Notes: generated from the sequence alone by a model not told the origin. A stretch of DNA of 12,294 nucleotides from Bacteroidales bacterium (GCA_003157055.1 PMIG01000398.1:2232-14525), one strand, 5' to 3'. Shown: positions 1 to 7,656, counted from the stretch's first letter. Made by a program: numbers and translations.

Positions 1-1752
1 AATCGTTTTTTTCTTGCTATGGATGATGGCTATTTTATTAATACTGAAATCAGGGAAACCATTGTGTTTGCACAACACAACATCATAATGCATCCCCCTT
101 TTACAAAGATCGATATACTATCCTGTCGCAATCTGCTTATTTATCTGGAGCCCGAATTGCAAAAAAAATTACTAAGTCTGTTTTTCTATAGTCTTAACAG
201 TAAGGGAATCATGGTGCTGGGCAGTTCCGAAACTTTGGGAGCACAGAGTCATCTGTTTTCATCGCTTGATGCAAAATTGAAAATCTTTAAACGCGCCATT
301 TCCGCCCAGATACCTGAATTATTTGATTTTCCTACTACTTATTCCCGGAACAGACCAGCCAGCATTGATAAGCTTATTCCTGCAAAACCAGTCCCCAGTA
401 TTCAGACTCTTGCAGATCAATTATTGTTACAGAATTTTGCGCCTGCTGGTGTTCTTGTTAACGAGAATGGCGACATAATTTATGTCAGCGGTCATACTGG
501 AAAATACCTTGAGCCAGCAGTTGGTAAAGCAAATATGAATATTTTTGCAATGTTGCGTGAAGGGTTGCGCAACGAATTCCCTGTTGCTTTTCGTAAAGCC
601 ATAATGAATAGAGAGACAGTGATTCTTCATAATGTCAGATTAGGTACAAATGGAAATGCACAGAAATTAGATATTAATATTCAATGGCTTGATAAACCTG
701 ATTCTCTGAGCGGCAAGATTATGATAATCTTTACGGAGGTGCTGGAAACAGGCGATATTAAGCTTCAGGCAAGAAAAGAAAAGAAGACTATAAAGAGTAT
801 CAGGCAATCAGAGCTTGAGAAAGAGTTAAAGGATACACATGAAAAGATGCAGGACACCCTCGAAGAAATGCAGACTTCGCAGGAAGAACTGAAATCTTCA
901 AACGAGGAGCTGCAATCTACCAATGAGGAACTGCAATCTACCAACGAAGAACTTACAAGTTCAAAAGAAGAAATGCAAAGCATGAATGAAGAACTTCAGA
1001 CGCTGAATGCTGAATTGCAATCGAAAGTGGATGATTTCTCGCGGGTGAACAATGATATGAAGAACTTGCTTAACAGTACCGATATTGCCACATTGTTTCT
1101 CGATAAAGAATTAAATATTCGTCGTTTTACTATTCAGGCAACCAAAATAATTAAGCTGATAAAAAGCGACATCGGCCGGCCTTTTACCGACCTTGTTACC
1201 GACCTCATTTATCCCGAATTGTCTGCTGATGCTCTTGAAGTATTAAAGACGCTGGTATTTATACAAAAACCTATTCCTACAAAAGACGGGAGATGGTTCA
1301 ATATTCGCATTATGCCATACCGGACTTTAGATGATAGGATAGACGGCCTGGTAATAACATTTATAAACATCTCTGAACTTAAGAAGGTGGAACTAAAGTT
1401 GGATGAAACGGAGAAGGTGAATAATTTGCTGTTCAATTTATCTTCAGATATTCTGATTAAACTATCAACCGACTTGAAAATTGCTGATTTTAATCCGACA
1501 GCTGAAAAATTCTTTGGGATGAGTCGTGAAGATGTTCTGAACAGGAATTATATTCAGTTGTTTGTTCCTGAAACTGAAAGAAAAGGTACTGAAAATAATA
1601 TCAATAAACTGCAATCACAATTGCTGAATGGTAAATTCAAAATGCAGGTAATAGCTGCCGGAGGCACTTTGACAGTTGTTAAATGTTCCGTAAATATGCT
1701 TCTTAATAGCCTGAAAATGGCAGCAGGAATGATTCTATCACTTAAAAAATAG
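1..1752 (+). CDS. CheR-type methyltransferase with PAS domains, 5' partial
   Basis: The frame is open from the first base, so the gene begins upstream and the Met at base 19 is internal. Numbering from that Met, residues 1-95 are the C-terminal part of a CheR S-adenosylmethionine-dependent methyltransferase: HPPFTKIDILSCRNLLIYL (25-43) followed by GIMVLGSSETLG (63-74) are hallmark segments. Residues about 128-245 form a PAS-like domain, 262-345 a long Glu/Gln-rich coiled coil with repeated QSTNEEL units, 350-455 a second PAS domain (FLDKELNIRRFT), and 465-577 a third PAS domain (ADFNPTAEKFFGMSREDVL). In known proteins of this architecture a CheB methylesterase domain usually precedes CheR; here it would lie outside the window. 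There is no histidine kinase after the last PAS domain. The likely role is cytoplasmic sensory adaptation or signalling, but the substrate is unknown and no receptor or flagellar gene is nearby. The family assignment is firm; the pathway is inference. Confidence 0.92.
   Translation, partial: NRFFLAMDDGYFINTEIRETIVFAQHNIIMHPPFTKIDILSCRNLLIYLEPELQKKLLSLFFYSLNSKGIMVLGSSETLGAQSHLFSSLDAKLKIFKRAISAQIPELFDFPTTYSRNRPASIDKLIPAKPVPSIQTLADQLLLQNFAPAGVLVNENGDIIYVSGHTGKYLEPAVGKANMNIFAMLREGLRNEFPVAFRKAIMNRETVILHNVRLGTNGNAQKLDINIQWLDKPDSLSGKIMIIFTEVLETGDIKLQARKEKKTIKSIRQSELEKELKDTHEKMQDTLEEMQTSQEELKSSNEELQSTNEELQSTNEELTSSKEEMQSMNEELQTLNAELQSKVDDFSRVNNDMKNLLNSTDIATLFLDKELNIRRFTIQATKIIKLIKSDIGRPFTDLVTDLIYPELSADALEVLKTLVFIQKPIPTKDGRWFNIRIMPYRTLDDRIDGLVITFINISELKKVELKLDETEKVNNLLFNLSSDILIKLSTDLKIADFNPTAEKFFGMSREDVLNRNYIQLFVPETERKGTENNINKLQSQLLNGKFKMQVIAAGGTLTVVKCSVNMLLNSLKMAAGMILSLKK
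913..954 (+). repeat. Tandem 21-base repeat encoding coiled-coil heptads
   Basis: Two adjacent 21-base units (913-933 and 934-954) both encode QSTNEEL and match at 18 of 21 bases. They lie in a longer run of seven-residue units such as SSNEELQ, TSSKEEM and SMNEELQ. This is a heptad coiled coil between PAS domains, of the kind that acts as a helical linker. Repeats this similar at DNA level could change in copy number by slippage in whole heptads. Confidence 0.8.
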
Positions 1753-1759
1753 CTATAAA

Positions 1760-2323
1760 ATGAGTAACAAAGACGAGAATTTCAATAATGAGCAAATGCT
1801 TCGCAGAAAAGCAGAAGAACAACTGAAAAAGAAACAAAAAAAAGCGGACCAGCCGATAATTGAAGCTGATGTGAAAAAGCTATTGCATGAACTGCAGGTG
1901 CATCAGATAGAATTAGAAATGCAGAACGAAGAGCTGACCATTGCAAATCTGACAGCAGAAACGGCTCTTAAAAAATACACAATGTTATACGATTTTGCCC
2001 CAATGGGTTATTTTACGCTCGATAGCGAGGGCAGTATCATTGATCTGAATTTCACCGGCGCCGACATGCTCGGCGAGAAACGCTTTAGCCTGGTTAATGC
2101 AAATTTTAAGCTATTCATTTCTGAAGATTCAAAGGTTGTATTTAATAAATTCTTTAAGAAAGTTTTTGCCAGTAATGCAAAAGAATCATGTGAAGCAATG
2201 CTTGGATATGAAAATAATCCTTTATGCCAGGTTTATATGGAAGGTATAGTTACAGGCGACGATCATAAATGCCTTTTATCGGTCGTCGATATATCAGACT
2301 TCAGAAAGCAAATCGATTCATAA
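1760..2323 (+). CDS. Small coiled-coil/PAS domain protein
   Basis: A 187-residue cytoplasmic protein starting 7 bases after the stop of the CheR/PAS gene, so very probably co-transcribed with it. Residues 10-30 are highly charged (Lys/Glu/Gln). Residues 36-62 contain the segment LLHELQVHQIELEMQNEEL, a coiled coil common before PAS domains in bacterial sensors. Residues about 73-183 are a PAS domain: LYDFAPMGYFTLDSEGSIID opens the fold and CLLSVVDISDFRKQ closes it. There is no kinase, cyclase or other output domain, so it is probably a sensory or adaptor partner, perhaps of the upstream protein, whose coiled coil is similar in type. No ligand (haem, flavin or other) can be deduced. The start is ATG without a Shine-Dalgarno sequence, as in most genes here. 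The PAS call is confident; the role is inferred. Confidence 0.88.
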   Translation: MSNKDENFNNEQMLRRKAEEQLKKKQKKADQPIIEADVKKLLHELQVHQIELEMQNEELTIANLTAETALKKYTMLYDFAPMGYFTLDSEGSIIDLNFTGADMLGEKRFSLVNANFKLFISEDSKVVFNKFFKKVFASNAKESCEAMLGYENNPLCQVYMEGIVTGDDHKCLLSVVDISDFRKQIDS

Positions 2324-2358
2324 ACCAGATGTTTGAGCATTTATTTCTTTGAAAGCAA

Positions 2359-2379
2359 TCGTGAACAAAATGTTTACGA
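2359..2379. repeat. Short hairpin between convergent genes
   Basis: TCGTGAACA, a loop AAA, then TGTTTACGA form a nine-pair stem with one G-T pair. It sits in the 115-base gap between the converging PAS gene and the L,D-transpeptidase gene, about 35 bases past the first stop and 60 past the second. There is no T-tract on either side, so it is not a classical intrinsic terminator. It may act as a bidirectional 3'-end structure or a protein site, or be coincidental. Confidence 0.35.
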
Positions 2380-2438
2380 GAGAGATGCTATTTAACTGGA
2401 ATTCTTGAATCAAAAACCAGAAGCAGTCAAGGACAAAG

Positions 2439-3155
2439 CTATCCTTTTATTGCAGAAGTTATTTTAATGATAATCTGCGAACTGGATGTATAACTTTTTT
2501 CCGGAGCATAAATAAATAAACATGAACCACCTTTGATGGTCTGGATAATTCCTTTACTCAGTTCTTCTGGAACAGCCGGACAACCAAGACTACGGCCAAG
2601 CCTGCCATATTTCCTGATAAAGTCAGCCGATACATAATCAGCACCATGAATGACGATCGCACGTTCCCGGGCTTTATCATTGATACCTGCCTCCAGGCCG
2701 TCAAGAGCGAGGGATAAACCATGTTTACCTATATATGTTTCACCAGTAGCGTAAAAACCAGGGCTGCTAGCGTTGGAACCCGGGATGTTTGAAAACTTCT
2801 TCGCCATAAGGTCACCGGAATTACGGCCATGAGAAACCAGACAACGAAATAACACTTTCCCATTGATAAGATCCAGCACCCAAAGCCTTTTCATGTCGGA
2901 CGGAAGACTAAAGTCAATGATTGTAATCACCTCAGGACGACTTACTGATTGCTCTCCGATAAGAATTTCATAACCGGCGAGGGCGGTTTGAAGCAACTTT
3001 AATGGTGGAAATTCTGAACTGTCTTTTGACTGTGAAAATAGGAACCTGTCAATAAGCCCTGGAGGGATGCTGTAATGCGCCTCAACAACCCCCAATGAGC
3101 GTATAGCAGAGATGTGAAATAACAATAAAAAAACAAACAATAGTTTTCTCGACAT
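2439..3155 (-). CDS. Exported L,D-transpeptidase-like protein (YkuD_2 type)
   Basis: A 238-residue protein with an N-terminal hydrophobic export segment (residues 4-18, LLFVFLLLFHISAI), so probably periplasmic. The catalytic part matches the murein L,D-transpeptidase catalytic-domain family (YkuD_2): RLWVLDLINGKVLF at 90-103, SHGRNSGD at 108-115, SSPGFYATGE at 130-139, AIVIHGADYV at 166-175 with the conserved His170-Gly171, and RSLGCPAVP at 188-196 with candidate nucleophile Cys192. Family members act on, or are predicted to act on, peptidoglycan by forming or exchanging links at L,D peptide bonds. All key residues are present and the length is normal, so it looks intact. It is divergent from the mla-type operon across a 168-base gap that contains a 36-base direct-repeat element starting 33 bases before its ATG. 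Its exact reaction is not proven by sequence. Confidence 0.88.
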   Translation of the reverse strand: MSRKLLFVFLLLFHISAIRSLGVVEAHYSIPPGLIDRFLFSQSKDSSEFPPLKLLQTALAGYEILIGEQSVSRPEVITIIDFSLPSDMKRLWVLDLINGKVLFRCLVSHGRNSGDLMAKKFSNIPGSNASSPGFYATGETYIGKHGLSLALDGLEAGINDKARERAIVIHGADYVSADFIRKYGRLGRSLGCPAVPEELSKGIIQTIKGGSCLFIYAPEKSYTSSSQIIIKITSAIKG

Positions 3156-3187
3156 TTTGACAAAAATACTGATTTATAAGTAAAACG

Positions 3188-3223
3188 TGTGAATGATGTA
3201 ACTTATTTCAAAGGTTATGTAAC
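3188..3223. promoter_or_regulatory. Direct-repeat operator-like element, copy A
   Basis: The left half (3188-3207) reads TGTGAATGATGTAACTTATT and the right half ends with TTATGTAAC. ATGTAAC occurs at 3196-3202 and again at 3217-3223, exactly 21 bases apart, which is two helical turns. An element identical at 28 of 36 positions and in the same orientation lies at 10723-10758. Copy A is between the divergent L,D-transpeptidase gene (33 bases away) and mlaE (100 bases away). Two same-orientation half-sites 21 bases apart are typical of dimeric activators such as LytTR-type response regulators. That regulator assignment is inference only. Confidence 0.6.
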
Positions 3224-3323
3224 ACTTTCCTAAATCAAAGGATGCACCTTTGTTCGGAAAACCTTAAATCATATCAGGTAAAACAAATGAAGAATTGCAT
3301 AAGACTATTGCAGCACTTTAATC

Positions 3324-4160
3324 ATGAAAAAATTCAATCCTGTTATTAAAGTAAAAAAAATTGCAACAGAGCAATCCATCAGGCTCGTCGAAAAAACTAT
3401 TGCAAAAACTGCCAAGGCAAGCAACTTTGTAACAAGTATTGCCGATGTCTTCCTGTTTATTACGCGAGTTGTAAAAGAAACATTTTCGCGCAACTTTGAG
3501 TTTAAAGAGTTTTTACGTCAATGTTTTCAAATCGGATATAAAACATTACCTCTCATTTCGGTTACAGGTATAATAATGGGTTTGGTGCTTACTATTCAGT
3601 CACGGCCTGCTCTTTTAAGCTTTGGGGCAGTCGGCTTGCTTCCAGGAATGGTGGCTGTATCTCTTATCAGAGAAATGGGACCGGTTATAACAGCATTGAT
3701 ATGTGCAGGGAAAATAGGCTCAGGTATGGGTGCAGAGTTAGGTTCAATGAAAGTATCAGAGCAGATTGATGCTATGGAAGTATCATCTACCAATCCCGTG
3801 AAATTTTTAATTGTCACAAGAGTGCTGGCGGCTACGCTGATGATACCATTACTGGTATTATATGCCGATGCTCTGGGCATATTAGGTTGCTGGGCGGGAG
3901 CAAATATCAAGGGAAATGTAACTTTAGTTTTGTTTTTCTCACAGGCATTCGGCCATATTGAGTTTATTGATTTTTTACCGGCTCTTGTTAAAACCTTCTT
4001 TTTTGGTGCAGTGATTGGTTTTGTCGGATGTTATAAAGGATATAAGGCAGGGCGTGGAACAGAGAGTGTGGGTATAGCTGCGAATTCGGCTGTGGTTCTA
4101 TCCTCTTTGCTTGTGATAGTTATAGATTTGATTGCTGTACAAATTACCGATATGCTATGA
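3324..4160 (+). CDS. mlaE: MlaE-family lipid ABC transporter permease
   Basis: A 278-residue inner-membrane permease of the MlaE/YrbE family, which moves phospholipids or other lipids together with an MlaF-type ATPase and MCE proteins. The family core is clear: REMGPVITALICAGKIGSG (117-135), then GAELGSMKVSEQIDAMEVSS (136-155), and KAGRGTESVGIAANSAVV (241-258). Hydrophobic helices lie at about 75-92, 100-116, 160-187, 197-213, 222-236 and 256-275. The first 55 residues are a basic, Lys/Thr/Ala-rich extension before the conserved region, slightly longer than in the E. coli protein. The ATG chosen has no Shine-Dalgarno sequence; another ATG just upstream is out of frame. It is the first gene of a four-gene plus-strand block and its stop overlaps the ATPase start (ATGA), which indicates translational coupling. 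No MlaB-type STAS gene is present in the block. Confidence 0.95.
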   Translation: MKKFNPVIKVKKIATEQSIRLVEKTIAKTAKASNFVTSIADVFLFITRVVKETFSRNFEFKEFLRQCFQIGYKTLPLISVTGIIMGLVLTIQSRPALLSFGAVGLLPGMVAVSLIREMGPVITALICAGKIGSGMGAELGSMKVSEQIDAMEVSSTNPVKFLIVTRVLAATLMIPLLVLYADALGILGCWAGANIKGNVTLVLFFSQAFGHIEFIDFLPALVKTFFFGAVIGFVGCYKGYKAGRGTESVGIAANSAVVLSSLLVIVIDLIAVQITDML

Positions 4161-4933
4161 ATACATTACAAACAGCAACTGTCGCTACAGAAAAAGCAGG
4201 AAGTCCTGATCATGTTATTGAAATAATCAATCTGAGGAAAGGATTTGGAACAGAGGATGTATTAATAGATGTATCGCTGAAACTTTATAATGGAGAAAAC
4301 CTCGTAGTGCTCGGGAAATCAGGCTCAGGAAAATCAGTCCTTATACAGTGCATTGTTCGTTTACTTGATCCCGATGAAGGGACAATTAATGTGCTTGGAG
4401 AAAATGTGATTGAATTAGATCATGACAAATTAGGAGAGTTGAGAAAGAAAATCGGTTTTCTATTTCAGAGCGGTGCATTGTATGATTCCATGACCGTAAA
4501 ACAAAATTTGGAATTCCCATTGCGAAGAATAAGAAGGGATTTTAATCAAAAAGAGATAGACGAGAAAGTAAGAGAAGCTTTGGAAAATGTCGGATTATAT
4601 GATGCCTTGGATAAAATGCCATCGCAATTATCAGGTGGGATGCGAAAGCGAATCAGCCTGGCACGAACGCTTGTTGTTGACCCGATGATTATGCTGTATG
4701 ATGAACCGACAACCGGGCTGGATCCGGTAACTTCAGATGAGATAAGTTCACTAATCAACGAAGTTCAAAAAAAATATAAAACTTCTTCTATTATCATCAC
4801 ACATGATATTGAATGCGCCCGGACAACAGCAAACCGTATTATAATGTTACTTGACGGAAAAGTTTACCAGGAAGGAGAGTTGGAAAAGTTTGAAAAGTCG
4901 ACTGATCCGTCAATCAAATCATTCTTTAAATAA
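4157..4933 (+). CDS. mlaF: MlaF-family lipid ABC transporter ATP-binding protein
   Basis: A 258-residue ATPase that would power the adjacent permease on the cytoplasmic face. Visible motifs: Walker A GKSGSGKS (53-60), Q-loop FLFQSGALYDSMTV (101-114, Gln104), signature LSGGMRKR (158-165), Walker B MIMLYDE (177-183) with Glu183, D-loop GLDP (187-190) and H-loop His216 in IIITHDIECA. LSGGM followed by basic residues and SGALYDSMTV are characteristic of the MlaF/Mkl branch that works with MCE proteins. All catalytic residues are intact. Its ATG overlaps the mlaE stop by four bases and its stop is 7 bases before the MCE gene, so the three are almost certainly one operon. The first 18 residues precede the ABC fold and may be flexible. 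Confidence 0.95.
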   Translation: MNTLQTATVATEKAGSPDHVIEIINLRKGFGTEDVLIDVSLKLYNGENLVVLGKSGSGKSVLIQCIVRLLDPDEGTINVLGENVIELDHDKLGELRKKIGFLFQSGALYDSMTVKQNLEFPLRRIRRDFNQKEIDEKVREALENVGLYDALDKMPSQLSGGMRKRISLARTLVVDPMIMLYDEPTTGLDPVTSDEISSLINEVQKKYKTSSIIITHDIECARTTANRIIMLLDGKVYQEGELEKFEKSTDPSIKSFFK

Positions 4934-4940
4934 TAACAGT

Positions 4941-5687
4941 ATGGAAACGCACACACAAAAATTCAAAGTAAGGTTAGGCCTCTTTATTTTAGGAGGATTG
5001 GCGATTTTTGTTATTGCCATTTTTATAATAGGAAAGCAGCAAAATTTATTTAATCCCGTTTTTAAACTAACTACAACTTTCTATAATGTAAGCGGGTTAC
5101 AGGTTGGTAGTAATATCCGTTTCTCAGGGATCAATGTAGGCACTGTTGATAACATTAATATTATTAACGATTCAACTGTGCGCGTTGACATGTTAATTAA
5201 GAAAAGTGTTCAGAAATTTATTAAGAACGATTGTGAAGCAGGTATAAGTTCCGCCGGGATTATTGGCGACCGTATTCTAATTATTACACAAGGAAGTAAC
5301 GATGCTCCTTTAGCAAAAGACGGAGAAGAAATTAAATCAAAAGAACCGGTTGAGCCTGATGCCATAATGAAAAGAATGCAAACAACAGCAGATAATGCAG
5401 CAATTATTTCATTTAATCTGGCCGAGATCATGATTAAAATAAATGGTGGAAAAGGAACGCTCGGGAGATTAATCCAGGATACTACGATTGCTGAAAATAT
5501 AAATAAGACCATCATAAATCTTAAAAGCAGCAGCAAAGGGTTAGATGAGAATATGAATGCTGCAAAGGAAAATTTTCTTTTAAAAGGTTATTTTAACAGA
5601 AAGGCAAAAGCAGCTAAAAAAACAAAGGATGCTGCTGAAGAGGCAAAGGCAGAAGACCTGAAAGCAAATGATACTATTAAGAAATAA
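4941..5687 (+). CDS. mlaD: MlaD-like MCE-domain protein
   Basis: A 248-residue MCE protein, the membrane-anchored lipid-binding partner of MlaE/MlaF. The start is ATG at 4941, 7 bases after the mlaF stop; an in-frame ATG at 4851 would lie inside mlaF and add a polar stretch before the membrane anchor, so it was not used. Residues 12-30 (LGLFILGGLAIFVIAIFII) form one transmembrane helix. Residues about 43-118 are a single MCE domain with VSGLQVGSNIRFSGINVGTV (50-69) and the closing GIIGDRILIITQGS (106-119). Residues about 133-210 look helical, and the C-terminus from about 210 is rich in Lys, Ala and Glu (KAKAAKKTKDAAEEAKAED). MCE proteins generally form hexameric rings in the periplasm that pass lipids to or from the permease. 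The substrate and direction of transport are not evident. Confidence 0.93.
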   Translation: METHTQKFKVRLGLFILGGLAIFVIAIFIIGKQQNLFNPVFKLTTTFYNVSGLQVGSNIRFSGINVGTVDNINIINDSTVRVDMLIKKSVQKFIKNDCEAGISSAGIIGDRILIITQGSNDAPLAKDGEEIKSKEPVEPDAIMKRMQTTADNAAIISFNLAEIMIKINGGKGTLGRLIQDTTIAENINKTIINLKSSSKGLDENMNAAKENFLLKGYFNRKAKAAKKTKDAAEEAKAEDLKANDTIKK

Positions 5688-5718
5688 TTATCTGGATATA
5701 AAACATTAAGAATGGCAA

Positions 5719-7566
5719 ATGCGAATGCGGTTCAAAAACATATTCATAATATTCCTTATATTAATTTTAACTAGCAATTTCGCAATAGCTCAGAAAACTC
5801 CAGCCAAAAAAGATTCGACTAAAATTTATAAAAATATTGAAACCTACTCCAGACAGAGCAGGTTTAAATCATTCGCCTACGGGTTAGTTTTCAAACCGGT
5901 TACAGCCATCTCATCAAAAAGTAGTGTCAAAAAAAAAACATATAAGAAGCTGATACAAAAACCATATAGCAGCTTTGAAGGAAAACCTATCCGCAATATC
6001 AATATAGTTACCCTGGATCCTTTTGGTTATTCAGCAACTGATACGACTGTCGGGAAAAGGAATGTATTTACAAAAACAGGGAACATAATACATATTAGGA
6101 CGCAAAATATTACTATCCGGAACCTGTTGCTCATCCGTAAAAATATGCCGTTCAACTCTTTAAGGGTAAAAGAATCGGAGCGTCTGATACGCTTACAAAA
6201 ATTTGTTCATGAGGTATATTTTTACGTTGTGACTGCCGGGAGAAAATCTGATTCGATAGATATTTTTATTCGTGTACTGGATAAATGGAGCATCATTCCA
6301 AAAGGATCCATCTCAGCCGCAGGAATCAGGGTTGATATAAATGAGGAGAATTTCCTGGGGTCCGGTCATGGATTTCAAGGTGATTTTAAAAGAAATTTCA
6401 AAAATGGGATTGATTCTACTAATATAGATTATTTCATACCGAACATCGATAATACCTATATCAATGCAAAGCTACATTATGGAGTTGACGGAGATGGGAA
6501 TTTCAACAGGAGCCTTGCTGTTAACCGTCCGTTTTTTTCTCCACTGGCGAAGTGGGCTGCAGGTGCGTCTTTTTCTAATCAATCTAAAAAAGATTCGCTG
6601 AAGGGTGTAAATTTGGTTTATGTCCCTATTAATTTGAAGTTTAATACACAGGATTATTGGGTAGGCAAAGCGATCCCCGTTTTTAAGAACAAAAGGGAAG
6701 ATGAACGTATAACTAAATTGATTTTAACTCTTGGATATTATCGTATGCGGTTTTCTGAAAAACCAACTGAACTTATTGACCCTGAGCATATTTATTCCAA
6801 CGAAGACTTTTATCTGACCGGCATTGGAATTTCCACCCGGAAATATGTTCAGGATAAATATATTTTTAGTAATGGAGTCACTGAAGATGTACCGGAAGGG
6901 AAAGTTTATGAATTAACAGGCGGTTACCAGGTAAGAAATAATTCCGGGCGGTTCTATTTAGGGATGCGTTATTCTTTTGGCAATTATTATGAGTGGGGAT
7001 ACCTGAGCTCTGATTTCGAATATGGCACTTTCTTTAAATCTTCACATACCGAACAAGGCGTTTTTACAGCAGGTATCAATTACTTTACCGGATTGATTGA
7101 AATCGGAGATTGGAAATTCAGGCAATTTATAAAACCACAGGTCATTATTGGTATCAACAGGTTCTCTTATGATAGCTTAACTCTAAATGATGGTTATGGG
7201 CTGAATGGATTTAACAGCCCTCAATTGACAGGTACTAAACGCCTTTTATTTACTTTGCAAACACAATCATATGCCCCGTGGAATCTTCTCGGATTCCATT
7301 TTGGGCCATATCTTATGTGTTCTCTTGGCATACTCGGAGATGACGCGAAAGGATTTAAAAACAACAAAGTATATTCACTGTTAGGGTTGGGCGTTTTAAT
7401 TAAAAATGAAAATCTGGTTTTTAGTTCATTTCAGATTTCCATTTCATTTTATCCGGTAATCCCCGGAATTGGTCAGGATATTTTTAAGATGAATTCATTC
7501 AGCACAACTGATTTCGGATTCAGAGATTTTGAAATAAAGAAACCGGCTGCAGTCGTTTATCAGTAG
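5719..7566 (+). CDS. Omp85-like outer-membrane protein (POTRA plus barrel)
   Basis: A 615-residue protein with a signal peptide (residues 1-24; hydrophobic FIIFLILILTSNFAIA, cleavage likely before Gln25). Residues about 88-192 resemble one POTRA domain: PIRNINIVTLDPFGYS, NIIHIRTQNITIRNLLL, VKESERLIRLQKFVHEVYF and SDSIDIFIRVLDKWSI. The remainder, opening with NFLGSGHGFQGDFKRNF and rich in alternating Tyr/Phe strands, is consistent with a BamA/TamA-type beta-barrel. It begins 31 bases after the MCE gene on the same strand, so it may be the last operon gene. This placement suggests an outer-membrane terminus for the MCE transporter. Alternatively it is an independent barrel-insertion or secretion factor. 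ATG 5719 was chosen; ATG 5725 is also possible and would keep the signal peptide. The specific function is unproven. Confidence 0.83.
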   Translation: MRMRFKNIFIIFLILILTSNFAIAQKTPAKKDSTKIYKNIETYSRQSRFKSFAYGLVFKPVTAISSKSSVKKKTYKKLIQKPYSSFEGKPIRNINIVTLDPFGYSATDTTVGKRNVFTKTGNIIHIRTQNITIRNLLLIRKNMPFNSLRVKESERLIRLQKFVHEVYFYVVTAGRKSDSIDIFIRVLDKWSIIPKGSISAAGIRVDINEENFLGSGHGFQGDFKRNFKNGIDSTNIDYFIPNIDNTYINAKLHYGVDGDGNFNRSLAVNRPFFSPLAKWAAGASFSNQSKKDSLKGVNLVYVPINLKFNTQDYWVGKAIPVFKNKREDERITKLILTLGYYRMRFSEKPTELIDPEHIYSNEDFYLTGIGISTRKYVQDKYIFSNGVTEDVPEGKVYELTGGYQVRNNSGRFYLGMRYSFGNYYEWGYLSSDFEYGTFFKSSHTEQGVFTAGINYFTGLIEIGDWKFRQFIKPQVIIGINRFSYDSLTLNDGYGLNGFNSPQLTGTKRLLFTLQTQSYAPWNLLGFHFGPYLMCSLGILGDDAKGFKNNKVYSLLGLGVLIKNENLVFSSFQISISFYPVIPGIGQDIFKMNSFSTTDFGFRDFEIKKPAAVVYQ

Positions 7567-7656
7567 AATCTTAGATCATAATTCTTCTTTCACCCGGCAT
7601 CGGTTACTTTTAATTCAAAAAACCGGTAGAGCAGATCAGCGAAAATACAAGAATTA

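Noticed and set aside
765..983. Open frame on the minus strand opposite the coiled coil
   Set aside because: Ser/Cys-rich low-complexity translation arising from the Glu/Gln repeat on the other strand; no family features.
3161..3168. TATTTTTG on the minus strand, matching the Bacteroidota -7 box
   Set aside because: It is only about five bases from the L,D-transpeptidase ATG and has no TTTG box at the right spacing upstream.
3596..3910. 104-codon open frame on the minus strand inside mlaE
   Set aside because: Antisense shadow of a highly conserved permease, with no start context or recognisable protein.
3915..3921. ATGTAAC inside mlaE as a third operator half-site
   Set aside because: It is in coding sequence (Asn-Val-Thr), has no partner at 21 bases and no match in the flanks.
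4851..4940. In-frame ATG at 4851 as start of the MCE protein
   Set aside because: It lies inside mlaF and adds a polar stretch in front of the membrane anchor; ATG 4941 leaves a normal 7-base gap and a normal MCE N-terminus.
7601..7625. CGGTT / AACCG inverted repeat, with an outer ATAATTCTT / AAGAATTAT pair, between convergent genes
   Set aside because: The inner stem is five pairs with a 15-base loop, the outer pair is about 60 bases apart and A/T-rich, and no T-tract follows; chance is likely.
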